From NCBI RefSeq assembly GCF_011682065.1, contig NZ_VUYU01000018.1, positions 86,706 to 150,705 of the forward strand: DNA of 64,000 nt. The letters run 5' to 3'. Made by a program: the position numbers and the translations under genes. The notes under the pieces were generated by a model that ran no database searches, was not told the DNA's origin, and saw only the letters and a list, made by a program, of their open reading frames with translations. Positions 37,871 through 47,220 of this stretch are shown one piece after another; the first letter of the stretch is position 1, and every line of letters begins with the position of its first letter. The stretch comes from Massilia rubra (GTDB taxonomy: Bacteria > Pseudomonadota > Gammaproteobacteria > Burkholderiales > Burkholderiaceae_D).

Positions 37871-39283
37871 ATGCAAAAAACACTGTTGTACAAGATACTC
37901 GCCATCCTGGCGCTCACTGTGCTGATCTGCCTGCCTTTGGCGATGATCCAGAGCACCATCCGCGAACGCAGCGATTTCCGCGCCGAGGCGGTCGCCAGCA
38001 TCGCCGCCGATTCGGTGCGCGAACAGTCGATCATCGGCCCGGTCATGGTCATTCCCTACACCGACGAGTTCGACGTCACGGTGCCCGTTGCCAACGACGC
38101 CACCAAATCGGAAACCGTGAAACGCTCGGTCAGCCGCGTACACCTGGTGTTCCCCAACCAGCTCAACGTCGAGGGCAAGTTCGATACCGATTACCGCTAT
38201 CGCGGCATCCACCGGGTACTGTTCTACAGCGGCCAGCACAAGCTGACGGGCGACTTCGACCTGCCGCTGAAATCAGCGCTGCCACGCGCCAACTCGCTTT
38301 CGCGCATCACGCTCGGCCAGGTCAGCATCGCGGTCGGCATCGAGGATGTGCGCGGGATCCGGAATATCCCCACCATCGCCTGGGGCAAGCAGTCGATCGA
38401 ATTCCAGCAGGGTACCGGTTCCATCGCCCTCGGCAGCGGCCTGCATGCCGACCTGCCGGCCATGGACCTCGAACAGACCGCGCGCGTTCCCTTCGCCTTC
38501 AACCTCGGCCTGGACGGCATCGAACGCCAGCATTTTTCGCCGGTCGGACGCAATAACCAGGTCAGCCTGACGTCGAAGTGGCCCCACCCTCAGTTCGCCG
38601 GTAACTTCTTGCCGTCGACCAAGGACCGCGTCATCAACGATGATGGCTTCAAGGCCAATTGGGCGATCTCGTCCTTGTCGACTGCCGCCCAGCAGCAGTT
38701 GCTGGCCCTGCAGAACGGGGCGGCCAGCGCCGATGCGGCGCAGGCCGGGCAAGCCGCCGCCGCGCGTGCGGCGGTGCAGGTGGACCGCTTCAGCGTGGCC
38801 TTCATCGAACCGGTGAATGTCTATTCGCTGGCCGAGCGCGCCACCAAGTATGGCTTGCTGTTCGTGGCGCTGACCTTTGCCGCCTTCTTCATCTTCGAAA
38901 TCCTCAAGCGCCTGCCGATCCACCCGGTGCAATATCTGCTGGTCGGGATGGCGCTGGTGCTGTTCTTCCTGTTGCTGGTGGGCTTGTCGGAACATATCCA
39001 GTTTGTCGTCGCGTATGCCATCGCCAGCACGGCGTGCATCTTGCTGCTGGGGTTTTACCTGAGTTTCGTGCTGCGCAACTGGATGCGCGGACTGGGTTTC
39101 GGCGTGGCGCTGACCGTGCTCTACGGCGCGCTGTACGGCTTGCTGGTGTCGGAGAATAATGCGTTGGTGCTGGGCAGTATCCTGCTGTTCGCGGTGCTCG
39201 GCGCGATCATGGTGGCAACCCGCAAGGTGGACTGGTACCAGGTCGGCAAGACCGACGCGGAGCCGGTCACGGTGGTGTCCTGA
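37871..39283 (+). CDS. creD: Inner-membrane protein CreD
   Basis: 470 residues. One N-terminal membrane segment (KILAILALTVLICLPLAMI), a large periplasmic domain (about 30-320) with RSIIGPVMVIPY-type sequence and GWANP-like features of CreD, then five C-terminal segments with PIHPVQYLLVGMALVLFFLLLVGLSEH. creD is the classic CreB target and is linked to beta-lactam and colicin tolerance. It lies 112 bases after creC. One TTCAC occurs at about 37802, but a full direct-repeat CreB box is not convincing. Confidence 0.92.
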   Translation: MQKTLLYKILAILALTVLICLPLAMIQSTIRERSDFRAEAVASIAADSVREQSIIGPVMVIPYTDEFDVTVPVANDATKSETVKRSVSRVHLVFPNQLNVEGKFDTDYRYRGIHRVLFYSGQHKLTGDFDLPLKSALPRANSLSRITLGQVSIAVGIEDVRGIRNIPTIAWGKQSIEFQQGTGSIALGSGLHADLPAMDLEQTARVPFAFNLGLDGIERQHFSPVGRNNQVSLTSKWPHPQFAGNFLPSTKDRVINDDGFKANWAISSLSTAAQQQLLALQNGAASADAAQAGQAAAARAAVQVDRFSVAFIEPVNVYSLAERATKYGLLFVALTFAAFFIFEILKRLPIHPVQYLLVGMALVLFFLLLVGLSEHIQFVVAYAIASTACILLLGFYLSFVLRNWMRGLGFGVALTVLYGALYGLLVSENNALVLGSILLFAVLGAIMVATRKVDWYQVGKTDAEPVTVVS

Positions 39284-39289
39284 CGAACC

Positions 39290-39322
39290 GCCGCCGGGCC
39301 CGCACTGCGCAGGTCCGGCGGC
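39290..39322. terminator. Hairpin between convergent creD and the TerA-like gene
   Basis: GCCGCCGG (39290-39297) pairs perfectly with CCGGCGGC (39315-39322). It lies in the 55-base gap between the two stop codons and could terminate both transcripts. Confidence 0.55.
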
Positions 39323-39338
39323 ATGCACGCCTAGTCTT

Positions 39339-40604
39339 TTAGTCTTTCGAGCCGGTGGCCCAGCGCAGGCCGAAGCCGAAGCGGCGGTCCATCAGTTCAT
39401 GCGCGCTTTGGCGGCCGACCTGCGAGAAGTACTCGGCCAGCTTGGTCACCTGCATGCTGCCGCCCCGGTTTTCGATCATGGCGATCGCACACATCATCTG
39501 GTTGCCGCCCTGGTCGAGCCGCACTTCGATCGGCGCCTGGTCGGGCATGTTGATGGTCACCACGCCGTCGGTGGCGGCCCAGTTCGGCGCGCCGTCGTAG
39601 ATGAAGGCGAAGATCAGGGCCCGCTTCATGTCGTTGAAGTGGTCGCCGTTGATGGTCAGGTTTTCACCGTCCGTCGCTTGCCCGGTGCGGTCGTCGGCCG
39701 CCAGGCGCATGTACGGTGGACGGTCGAAGTCGCCCCAGGCGTTGCCCAGCGCCTGCACCAGGCCCGGACGGCCGTCGGCCAGTTCGTACATGCAACCCAG
39801 GTCCAGGTCGATGCCCTTGTTGGCATTGGCGGCGCCGGTCAGGCGCGCCAAAAATCCTTGCTTGGGCGCTGCCGCGGCGGGCGCGCCGCGGTTCCAGTTC
39901 AGGTTGACGTGGATGCGGCCGAAACCCCCGCTGCCGCCGCGCTTGTCGAGCGAGACCTTGTCGCCGCGCTTGTCGAGCGTGACTTTCGACAGCGACACCG
40001 GCTTTTGCGGCGGTGGCGCGGGTGGTGGCGGAGCCGAAGCCGGAATCGGCACCGCCGCCGGTGGCGTCGGCGCCGCGCTTGGCGACGCGCCAGGCGCGGC
40101 CTCGGTGCCGCCGAAGTGTTTCAGCAGGGCCGACAAGCCGCCATTGAAACCCTGGCCGACGGCGCCGAAGCGCCAGATGCCTTCTTTTCGATAAATTTCG
40201 CCGACGATGACGGCTTTTTCATCCTGGAAATCGGCGCCCGACCAGGGGAATTGCACACTGTCGCCGAGCTTGATGCTGCTCGCGCCCACGCTGCGCATGG
40301 TGCCGTTGCCGTCGATGGCGGCCACGAACACCAGCTTGGCGATCGAGGCCGGCAAGGCGTCCAGGTTCACCGCGAAGCTGGCGGCGCGCCCGGCCAGGGT
40401 CATCTTGATTTCATTGGCGGGGCTGGCCAGCTGGTTGTAGAACACCATGTAGCGCTCGTCCGAGAGCTTGTCGCTGCCGTCCAGGCCGAAGCAGGAGATG
40501 TCGACCACCATCCCGGCCGTGTCGATATCGACCATGACGGTGAAGGGGGCGGTCAAGCCCAGGTCGGCCAGCTTGCCTTTTTGTCCGCGCGAAAAATGTG
40601 TCAC
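39339..40604 (-). CDS. TerA-like protein with two TerD-type domains
   Basis: 421 residues. The N-terminal TerD domain (about 1-175) contains VMVDIDTAGMVVDISCFGLDGSDKLSDERYMVFYN and ends with EGIWRFGAVGQGFNGGLSALLKHFGG. A Pro/Ala linker leads to a strand motif repeated twice (VTLDKRGDKVSLDKRG), which marks the start of a second TerD-like domain (about 230-421, HVNLNWN...YELADG...FGFGLRW). TerD domains bind calcium and assemble stress complexes. It is the last gene of the Ter cluster, 28 bases after the CitE-like gene. Confidence 0.85.
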   Translation of the reverse strand: MTHFSRGQKGKLADLGLTAPFTVMVDIDTAGMVVDISCFGLDGSDKLSDERYMVFYNQLASPANEIKMTLAGRAASFAVNLDALPASIAKLVFVAAIDGNGTMRSVGASSIKLGDSVQFPWSGADFQDEKAVIVGEIYRKEGIWRFGAVGQGFNGGLSALLKHFGGTEAAPGASPSAAPTPPAAVPIPASAPPPPAPPPQKPVSLSKVTLDKRGDKVSLDKRGGSGGFGRIHVNLNWNRGAPAAAAPKQGFLARLTGAANANKGIDLDLGCMYELADGRPGLVQALGNAWGDFDRPPYMRLAADDRTGQATDGENLTINGDHFNDMKRALIFAFIYDGAPNWAATDGVVTINMPDQAPIEVRLDQGGNQMMCAIAMIENRGGSMQVTKLAEYFSQVGRQSAHELMDRRFGFGLRWATGSKD

Positions 40605-40632
40605 GTTGTAGTCCTTTTCACTGAAGGGATGG

Positions 40633-41547
40633 TCAGAGTTCCCGTGGAATTGCCGGGCTCATCGGCGGGACGTCGTGATGAGCGCCAAATACCTTCGACT
40701 GTTCGATGGTGCGTTCGGCCCAGGCGCGGTGGGTGGCCACTTCGCACATCGAATCATGCATCTTGAACACGGCCGGCGCGTCGACATCGAGGATGGCGCG
40801 GGCGGCCGCCAGGTCGTTCGGCTTGACCCGGTAGTGCTGCTCGATCGGCGCGATCTGGCTCGGGTGGATGGCGGTCTTGCCGACCATGCCGTGCGCCAGG
40901 TCCTCGATCACTTCCTGGTCCAGCAGTTCGGGCAGGTCGAGGTGTTCGAACACGGGCGCGGTCAGCACGAAACCGTACGGGCGGAAGGTGGTCACCAGGC
41001 GCGCCATGACCGGCCCCAGGGGCGTGCGGTACAAGGTCATGGTGCGCGGACGGCGCAGGCCCAAGAGGGCCAGCAGGTCGTTGCCGCCGATGCGCAGCGC
41101 CAGGATGCGGTGACGTACGCCGGGCGCTTCGAGCATCTTGCGAAATTGCCGCATTTCCCAGTCGTTGAACACTTCGGCTGTTTCCAGCGTCGGCATCAGC
41201 ATGTGGTCGGTGTTGCGGATCTGCTTGAAGTAGGCATCGAAGTTGGTGCGCGTCGCTTTCGGGATCACGAAGCCGGTCAGCTTGTCGGCGCCCGGCATGG
41301 CCAGCACGCGCGCCATGACTTCGGGATTGCGCACGCGCACGAAGCGTTCGGCCGTGCCGTCGGTGCGCATATTGGCCAGCACCACGGACAGGTTGAACAG
41401 CGCCCAGCTCAGGTCGGCGTCGGCGACCGCGTCTTCGGTGCAGAAAATCAGCGAGCGCACGTGTCCCATGCGCTCGCCATTGGCCACGTCCATCAAGTAT
41501 TTGTGATTCGCCGGTACGTACAGCGACGCTCCCATCGATTTAACCAT
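40633..41547 (-). CDS. CitE/HpcH-like C-C bond lyase of the Ter cluster
   Basis: 304 residues from the ATG at 41547, chosen because AGGAG stands eight bases before it; a GTG nine bases upstream is the other option. TIM-barrel lyase of the HpcH/HpaI-CitE type: SLYVPANHKYL at the start, FVRVRNPE for the phosphate-binding region, and the family-typical MVGKTAIHPSQI near residue 240. This family (C-C_Bond_Lyase) is a standard member of Ter biosynthetic operons. It overlaps the upstream gene by 8 bases. Confidence 0.85.
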   Translation of the reverse strand: MVKSMGASLYVPANHKYLMDVANGERMGHVRSLIFCTEDAVADADLSWALFNLSVVLANMRTDGTAERFVRVRNPEVMARVLAMPGADKLTGFVIPKATRTNFDAYFKQIRNTDHMLMPTLETAEVFNDWEMRQFRKMLEAPGVRHRILALRIGGNDLLALLGLRRPRTMTLYRTPLGPVMARLVTTFRPYGFVLTAPVFEHLDLPELLDQEVIEDLAHGMVGKTAIHPSQIAPIEQHYRVKPNDLAAARAILDVDAPAVFKMHDSMCEVATHRAWAERTIEQSKVFGAHHDVPPMSPAIPREL

Positions 41548-42631
41548 CCAGTGCACTCCTGATCAATGAAACGGCGTGATACGGCAAGCTGCTGTCGACG
41601 ATCACGGGAATTGCTTTTTCCTGCGCGAGCAGGGCCAGGTGCGCCACGTCGGGCGCGTCGGCGTCGCGCAGGATCAACAGGCGCGGGCTACGGCGCAGCA
41701 ACACGCGGGTCGCTTCGCCGATGCCCGGCTTGATCATGTTGACGTCGCTGATGCCATGCTGCGCAAGCGCCGCCAGCATGTAGGCGCGCGAAACGTCGCC
41801 GGCCTGCTCGCGGTCGACCGCTTCTGCATCGGGCGTGCCATCGGCGGCGGCGATTTCCAGCGCGGCCGCCACCAAACCGTCGGCGAAGCTTTGCGACTGG
41901 TCGTGCGCTTCGAACTGCTGATAGTACACGCAGCCGTGGAAGTCGCCGGGTCCGATTGCCTCGTTCAGGATCGAACGGCTGATCAGGCCGGAGACGGTGG
42001 CGTTCAGTATGCTCGACGGAATCAGGTAGTCGTCGCAGGAGGCGGCGCAGGCGGCGCTGCCGGCCAGGTCGGACAGCACGTACAGGCCGCCGTCAATGGC
42101 GGTGCCACGACGCGCGTTGAATTCGTCGATGGCGGCGGACAGTTCGCGCGAGATCACGCCCTTGCCGGTCCAGCCGTCGATGAAGACGATCGATTCGGGG
42201 GCGTGGCCTTGCGCCAGGATATGTTCGAGTGCCACCTGGTCGATGCCGCGGTCGCGGATGATCGAGACCGAATAATGCGTGCTGGCGCGCCCGAACACCT
42301 TGGGCAGCAGGCTGTTCAACACCACGCCGACCGGGGTGCCGGCGCGCGCCAGCGAGACCAGGGTCACCGGGCCGCTGCGCCGCTGGGCGATCAGGCCGGC
42401 CAGGGTCAGGCAGTCGCGCGCCATGCGCGCCGTGTTGGCGGCGCAGGCTTCGCGAAACACCGCCAGGTAGCGCTCCGACGGCAAGGATTCGGGCGAGAGC
42501 ATTTCGCTGTAGTGGCGCTGGCCCGACTGGATCAGGAATTCTTTTTCGGGAACATCGACGAAGTCCTGCATCGCCAGCGGCTTGAGCAGGAAGCTGACGT
42601 CTTCCGAACGGTAACTGCCGGAAAAATTCAT
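41540..42631 (-). CDS. Ter-cluster phosphoribosyltransferase with PELOTA-like C terminus (PRTase_1/StiP family)
   Basis: 363 residues. The first 270 residues match the family filed as PRTase_1 or StiP: DVSFLLKP, GQRHYSEMLSPESLPS, VSLARAGTPVGVVLNSLL and IVFIDGWTGKGVISREL in the position of a PRPP loop. The tail (about 285-363, VNMIKPGIGEATRVLLRRSPRLLILRDADAPDVAHLALLAQEKAIPVIVDSSL) looks like the PELOTA-type RNA-binding domain often fused to it. Stop/start ATGA overlap with the HAD gene upstream. Predicted to add or remove a phosphoribosyl group in the pathway. Confidence 0.82.
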   Translation of the reverse strand: MNFSGSYRSEDVSFLLKPLAMQDFVDVPEKEFLIQSGQRHYSEMLSPESLPSERYLAVFREACAANTARMARDCLTLAGLIAQRRSGPVTLVSLARAGTPVGVVLNSLLPKVFGRASTHYSVSIIRDRGIDQVALEHILAQGHAPESIVFIDGWTGKGVISRELSAAIDEFNARRGTAIDGGLYVLSDLAGSAACAASCDDYLIPSSILNATVSGLISRSILNEAIGPGDFHGCVYYQQFEAHDQSQSFADGLVAAALEIAAADGTPDAEAVDREQAGDVSRAYMLAALAQHGISDVNMIKPGIGEATRVLLRRSPRLLILRDADAPDVAHLALLAQEKAIPVIVDSSLPYHAVSLIRSALDG

Positions 42632-43392
42632 AGGGTCTCCAGGGTCAGGCCGGCCAGCTGGGTGCGGCTCGGCATGATGGCGTAGTCGCAGGCGGCCATG
42701 AAGCGCGCGTCGGACTTGCTGTCGCCCATGCCGAAGGTGAGGATGTCGCCATGTTCGGCGCGCAGGCGCGCGCTCACGTGCGCCACCGCGTGCGCCTTGT
42801 TCAGCGCTGTTGGCAAAATCGCCAGGTTGTTGCCGTTGCGATGGATGAAGTAGTCGCGATTGCCCTCGTTGATCCACGGTTGGACCACCTCACGCTCGAT
42901 CGGCTCCAGGTTGGCCGCGATTTTTTGCGGGTCCTTGACCACCAGATAGAAGGGCGTATCGAAATCCTCGATCAGGCGGGCGCGGTTGCCGAAACCGGTG
43001 CATTCGGCCCAGGCGTCGATCAGGCCGGCCAGTTCTTGCAGGCCGGGCAGGGCGGCCTGCATGGCGCCGCGCATGTGTTCCAGCCATTCCTGGTCGACCG
43101 AGCCGTCCGGCAACAGCACGATGCCACCGTAGTCGAGCACGGCGTAGCTGTGGAAGTCGATGCCCACGCGCCGGTACGCATTGACGTTGCGCGCCGTGGT
43201 CGGGATCATCGTCATGCCATCCTGGGCAAAGGCGAGAAAGGCGCGCTGGCCCGGCGTGGTGTACGAAATCGGGCTGCCATCCTTCAGGAAGGCGGCCGCT
43301 TCGATTGGCGTGCCGCGGCCCTCGCACTTTTCCAGCGACTGGAACAGGGTGTCGTCCAGGTCGGCGAACAGGAATTTCTCAAACTTCTTCAA
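42628..43392 (-). CDS. HAD-superfamily phosphatase of the Ter cluster
   Basis: 254 residues. HAD motif I FADLDDTLF (Asp10 and Asp12), motif II MIPTTARN, a Lys in motif III and motif IV FGMGDSKSDARFMA. It resembles Cof/sucrose-phosphatase types with a C2 cap. In Ter operons this enzyme is predicted to dephosphorylate the nucleoside-like intermediate. It overlaps the PRTase-TRSP gene upstream by 14 bases and the next gene by 4. Confidence 0.88.
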   Translation of the reverse strand: MKKFEKFLFADLDDTLFQSLEKCEGRGTPIEAAAFLKDGSPISYTTPGQRAFLAFAQDGMTMIPTTARNVNAYRRVGIDFHSYAVLDYGGIVLLPDGSVDQEWLEHMRGAMQAALPGLQELAGLIDAWAECTGFGNRARLIEDFDTPFYLVVKDPQKIAANLEPIEREVVQPWINEGNRDYFIHRNGNNLAILPTALNKAHAVAHVSARLRAEHGDILTFGMGDSKSDARFMAACDYAIMPSRTQLAGLTLETL

Positions 43393-44551
43393 TATGGGTC
43401 TCGGTCTTAAAGTGGAAAAGGCGCGCGCCTAGCGTGTCCGCAAGGTCGCGCAGCGCCTTGCTTGGGGCGGTTTCGTGGCAAATGAAGACGTGCCGGTACT
43501 GGCCGGGGGTGACGTTATACAGGAAATTGGCCACGCCTTCGCCATAATTGTCCGGGAACGTGAGCGCGGCTGCGACGGCGCCCCAGGTCAGGATCGGCGA
43601 GCGCGTGGTCGATTGCACAACAACGTCCACGCCCAGTTGTTCCAGGGCGGCGCCGAGCAGGTAGGACGGGTGCATGAATTCGCCGGTGCCGAGCACCAGC
43701 ACGCGCTCGCCCGGCTTGACATCGGCCGCCAGGCGTTCGGCCAGGCCGCTTGGCAAGCCCAGGGCGCGGTGCAGGCCGTAGCGGCCGAAGTCGCCGCTGG
43801 CGCCGCGATCGGCCGCCGGGTCGAACAATTGCGCCGGGGCGCTGGCGCTGGCCAGCTGGCCGGGGGTGAAGCGGTATTCGCCGCTGACCGGCGCGCCCAT
43901 CGTCACCGGCAGGCCGAAACGCGCCGACAGGGCCGCGGTGGCGGTGGCGCCCATGAAGTTGGTGATGGTCGCCAGGTGCACGTGGGCGATGCCGGGATTG
44001 AGCTTGCGGCAAGCCTCGGTCAGGTTCAGGAAGGTGTTGCCGGTGCTCGCTTCGTCGTCGACCAGGACCAGGGCCTTTGCGGAGAGCAGCAGCTCGCGCG
44101 TGTGCGCGTCCGGCGGCATGTGCAGGAACTGGCGCGGGGCGTGGCTGTGCGCTTCTTCGAATTCGATGATGGGGGCGTCGCCGACCCGGTAGCGCGAGGT
44201 GTGCAGGAACAAGCCTTCGCGCCCGGGGTGGGCGGCCAGCCAGGCTTCGAACACGCCCTGGCCCAGGCCAATGGCGGTTTCGGCCATGGCGATGAAGACC
44301 ACCGGGCCGGGAAGCTCGGGCACGGTGTCGGCCAGGCTCTGGTGCACCTTGCGCATCATGGCCGGGGTGACCGGCCAGTGCTTGCCCAGCACCTTGCTCA
44401 GGAACAGGAAGCCGCGCTTGGCGTTGGCGCGCGCGGCAAAACCCATCACCTCGTCCAGCGCAAAGGCGCTGTCGTGGATGTCGAGTTCGAGCTCGCCGGT
44501 GGGCAGGCTCAGGCGGTGGCGCTGCACGTGGAGTGCGTGAGGCATGCTCAT
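43379..44551 (-). CDS. Phosphoribosyltransferase with TRSP domain (PRTase_2-TRSP)
   Basis: 390 residues. PRPP-binding loop VLVDDEASTGNTF near 172-184 and a preceding FIAMAETAIGLGQGVF match PRTase_2. The C-terminal domain carries the name-giving TRSP motif (VVQSTTRSPILTWGAV, about 330) and YRHVFICHE. This two-domain protein is a hallmark of the Ter biosynthetic module. The ATG overlaps the ATP-grasp stop (ATGA), so translation is coupled. Confidence 0.9.
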   Translation of the reverse strand: MSMPHALHVQRHRLSLPTGELELDIHDSAFALDEVMGFAARANAKRGFLFLSKVLGKHWPVTPAMMRKVHQSLADTVPELPGPVVFIAMAETAIGLGQGVFEAWLAAHPGREGLFLHTSRYRVGDAPIIEFEEAHSHAPRQFLHMPPDAHTRELLLSAKALVLVDDEASTGNTFLNLTEACRKLNPGIAHVHLATITNFMGATATAALSARFGLPVTMGAPVSGEYRFTPGQLASASAPAQLFDPAADRGASGDFGRYGLHRALGLPSGLAERLAADVKPGERVLVLGTGEFMHPSYLLGAALEQLGVDVVVQSTTRSPILTWGAVAAALTFPDNYGEGVANFLYNVTPGQYRHVFICHETAPSKALRDLADTLGARLFHFKTETHIEEV

Positions 44552-45582
44552 AGCAGGTCCACCGAGTGCAGCTCGGCCGGGGCGCTCAGCTCGGCCACGC
44601 GGATGCCATCGCGCACGGGCGGCACCACCACCTTGTCGAAGCCGTCGGCAAAGCCCTTCAGGGCGATGTAGGGCAGGTTGGGGCCGGCCACGCAAGCCAT
44701 GCCGATGCCGCCCGACATGCGCGGATTGATTTCCAGCAGGTGCAGCTTGCCGTCGCCTTCGCGGAACTGGACGTTGAAGGCGCCGTTCAGGCCGTGGATG
44801 CGGGTCAGTTCGGCGGTCGCTTCGAGGATGTCGTCGCGCATGTCGATCAGCTGGCCGCGGCCGGCCGTCATCGGTTTCTTGCGCGCCACGGCGGCCACCA
44901 GGCGGCCCTTGTCGCCCACGCAGTCGACGCTGTATTCGTGGCCGTCCAGGTAGGCCATCAGCAGCATGGTGCGGAACTCGCCCAGCTCGGCCAGGCCGCG
45001 CCGCATGTCGTCACGGCCGATGTGATATTCGGCGCCGGCCAGCAGCAGGGCGGCGCTGCTGCGCTCTTCGTCGAGGATGGCAAAGCCCAGGCCGTAGACC
45101 GAGCGCGAGGGCTTGACGCACAGCTTGGGATAGCGCGCGCGCAGCTCGGCATAGCCGGCGTCGAACTGGGCCACGTTTTCGAACACGCGGAATTCGGCCA
45201 CCGGGGCGCCGGCCAAGTTGGTGGTGGCGTAGAAGCGCGCCTTGTCGTGGATCAGTTCGAGCTGTTCCTGGGTGGCGGCGCTGAGCACGCGCGTGCCCTG
45301 CGCTTCGAAGCGCGCGTGGGCGCTGGCCAGTTCGGTCGACAGGCGGCCCGGAATGAAGATGTCCACCCGCTGCTCGCGGCAAAAGGCCAGGCACCAGTCG
45401 ATGTATTGCTCGTTGTCCAGGCCGGTCGGCTCGACGAAAAAGTCGTGCGCCACGCGTCCGGCCAGGGCGTGTGGATTGGCATTGCTGTAGATGAGGTGGA
45501 AACGGCCTTCCAGATCGGCTTCGCGGATGAGGCCGATTGCCGCGTACACGGACGAGAACGTCCTGTTGAACCAGACACGCAT
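44548..45582 (-). CDS. ATP-grasp ligase of the Ter cluster
   Basis: 344 residues of the ATP-grasp_Ter family. FNRTFSSVYAAIGLI and an N-terminal Rossmann-like part with FIPGR come first. The ATP-grasp core follows: KLCVKPSRSVYGLGF for the Lys/loop region, EYSVDCVGDKGRLVAAVARKK, and the metal-binding LHLLEINPRMSGGIG. Ligases of this type join a carboxylate to an amine or thiol with ATP. First of the four enzyme genes that overlap one another, 58 bases after the vWA gene. Confidence 0.9.
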   Translation of the reverse strand: MRVWFNRTFSSVYAAIGLIREADLEGRFHLIYSNANPHALAGRVAHDFFVEPTGLDNEQYIDWCLAFCREQRVDIFIPGRLSTELASAHARFEAQGTRVLSAATQEQLELIHDKARFYATTNLAGAPVAEFRVFENVAQFDAGYAELRARYPKLCVKPSRSVYGLGFAILDEERSSAALLLAGAEYHIGRDDMRRGLAELGEFRTMLLMAYLDGHEYSVDCVGDKGRLVAAVARKKPMTAGRGQLIDMRDDILEATAELTRIHGLNGAFNVQFREGDGKLHLLEINPRMSGGIGMACVAGPNLPYIALKGFADGFDKVVVPPVRDGIRVAELSAPAELHSVDLL

Positions 45583-45639
45583 GAGTTGCTTTCTTATTGA
45601 ATCGTAATTGTTGCGATTATTGCTATTGTTACTGTCGTG

Positions 45640-46956
45640 CTAGGCGAGCAGGCGGTGTTGTTTTGCCAGTTTGATCCAGCCTGGGTATTCTGCCATGAGC
45701 AAGTCGTATAACTCGGAATCCGAGTGTTCGTCGGGCGATTCGACCGAAAAGAAGTCGGCGTTGTCGATCAGGCGGCCGGACAGGTCATCGAGTTGCTCGA
45801 GGAAGGGGAAGTCGGAGTGGGCGAATGCCGCCAGTTTCTTGCTTTTCGATTTCTTGCCTTTGCCAATGCCCATGAATTGCCAGAAAATCGGCTCCTGGCT
45901 GGCCCAGCGCAACTGTTTTTCGGTGAGTGCCTTGTCCGAGGTGGAGCCGTCGGTGACGAACATCACGAACACCGGCACGGGGGCCGACAGCGCGCTCTTG
46001 CGCTCGCCGCCGTTAGCGTCAGGGAAGTAGAAACGGCGCACGGCTTCCATCGCCTTGCCGTAGCAGGTGTCCGCTTCGAGCGGATGGGCTTGGACGACGT
46101 CGCGGATATAGGTGCGCGCGTTAGCCAGGCTCATGGGGGCGGGCTGGTGGACATGTTTACCGAACAGGAAGACGTCGATCTCGCCGTCGTCGTCGAACTT
46201 GCAGCCCAGGGCCAGGATGCGGTCGGCGAACTGCTGTACCAGGCCTTTGCGGTAGAGCGTACCCATCGAGCCCGAAATGTCGAGCACCAGGGCGACCTTG
46301 GCGCGGTGGTCGGCAAGACCGGCTTTTTCCAGCGAGACGGTGGCGTGCTTGACCAGGCTGGCCAGGTGCGGCGCCGTGCTGGCGATGCGTTTCTCGAGCG
46401 AGATGCGGGCCGGCGCCGGGGTGGCCACCGGGGCCGGCGCCGCGACAGCGCCGCCGAAGTGGGCCACCAGCGCGTCCAGGCCGCCGTTGAAGCCCTGGCC
46501 GACGGCCATGAAGCGCCACTGGCCGTCCTTGCGATACAGGTTGCCCAGCATGATGGCGCGTTCCTGGGCAAAATCGTTGCCGGAAAACGCGAAGCGGGCT
46601 TTTTCTTCGCTGCCGGCGAGCAGGCGCAGGTAGCCGCCGCTCAGCTGCGCCATGGTGCCGTCGCCGTCCACGCTGGCGGTGATGGCCAACTGGTCGATAT
46701 TGGCCGGCAGCAGGCCCGTGTCGATGGAAAAGCCGCTCAGGTCGCCGGGGATGCTGGTCAGACTGGCGCCGCCGCAGGGCGTGCGCGGCTGGTTGAAGAA
46801 GGTCATGTACGACTCATCGAGCAGCTTGCCGTCGGCGCCGAGGCCGAAGCAGGCGAAGTCGAGGCGCAGGCCGGCGGCGGACAGGCCAATGTCGATGCGG
46901 CCGTCGGGGGCGATGCCGGCCAGCGGCAAGCGCTGCCCGCGTGATAAGTCTTCCAT
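45640..46956 (-). CDS. TerD-vWA fusion protein (TerF-like)
   Basis: 438 residues from the ATG at 46956; the frame continues upstream only into a REP-like repeat. N-terminal TerD domain (about 1-175, IDIGLSAAGLRLDFACFGLG...WRFMAVGQGFNGGLDALVAHFGG), a linker with ISLEK and VSLEK strand motifs, then a vWA domain with a complete MIDAS start, VLDISGSMGTLY (DxSxS), and FVTDGSTSD. vWA-TerD proteins are thought to recruit partners by metal-dependent binding. Second gene of the cluster. Confidence 0.9.
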   Translation of the reverse strand: MEDLSRGQRLPLAGIAPDGRIDIGLSAAGLRLDFACFGLGADGKLLDESYMTFFNQPRTPCGGASLTSIPGDLSGFSIDTGLLPANIDQLAITASVDGDGTMAQLSGGYLRLLAGSEEKARFAFSGNDFAQERAIMLGNLYRKDGQWRFMAVGQGFNGGLDALVAHFGGAVAAPAPVATPAPARISLEKRIASTAPHLASLVKHATVSLEKAGLADHRAKVALVLDISGSMGTLYRKGLVQQFADRILALGCKFDDDGEIDVFLFGKHVHQPAPMSLANARTYIRDVVQAHPLEADTCYGKAMEAVRRFYFPDANGGERKSALSAPVPVFVMFVTDGSTSDKALTEKQLRWASQEPIFWQFMGIGKGKKSKSKKLAAFAHSDFPFLEQLDDLSGRLIDNADFFSVESPDEHSDSELYDLLMAEYPGWIKLAKQHRLLA

Positions 46957-47005
46957 GGTGTCGGTATGAAGGCGCAGGTAGAAGGAATAATCAGCAAACT
47001 CAAGA

Positions 47006-47096
47006 CCGTCGTTCCCGCGTAGGCGGGAACCCAAGTTTATACTGCAGCCGACGGCTGATCACGGAACTTGGGTTCCCGCCTGCGCGGGAACGACGG
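47006..47096. repeat. REP-like palindrome pair, copy 2
   Basis: Arms CCGTCGTTCCCGCG...GGCGGGAACCCAAG and CTTGGGTTCCCGCC...CGCGGGAACGACGG, nearly perfect inverse copies of each other, in the gap between terD and the TerD-vWA gene. Confidence 0.85.
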
Positions 47097-47105
47097 GGGG
47101 GGGGG
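47095..47105. repeat. Run of eleven G
   Basis: Homopolymer directly at the end of the second REP-like arm, in the 264-base spacer of the Ter operon. It could slip during replication or be a sequencing artefact. Confidence 0.9.
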
Positions 47106-47220
47106 CGCAAATATGCTTGCACATACATACGCCTCGTCCACACGTCACAACGCCCGCAAGGCGCCGCTCTGAAGCAGCGATCCTTGCGGGCGCAAACCTG
47201 CGGGTCGTGCGGGTCTGGCT

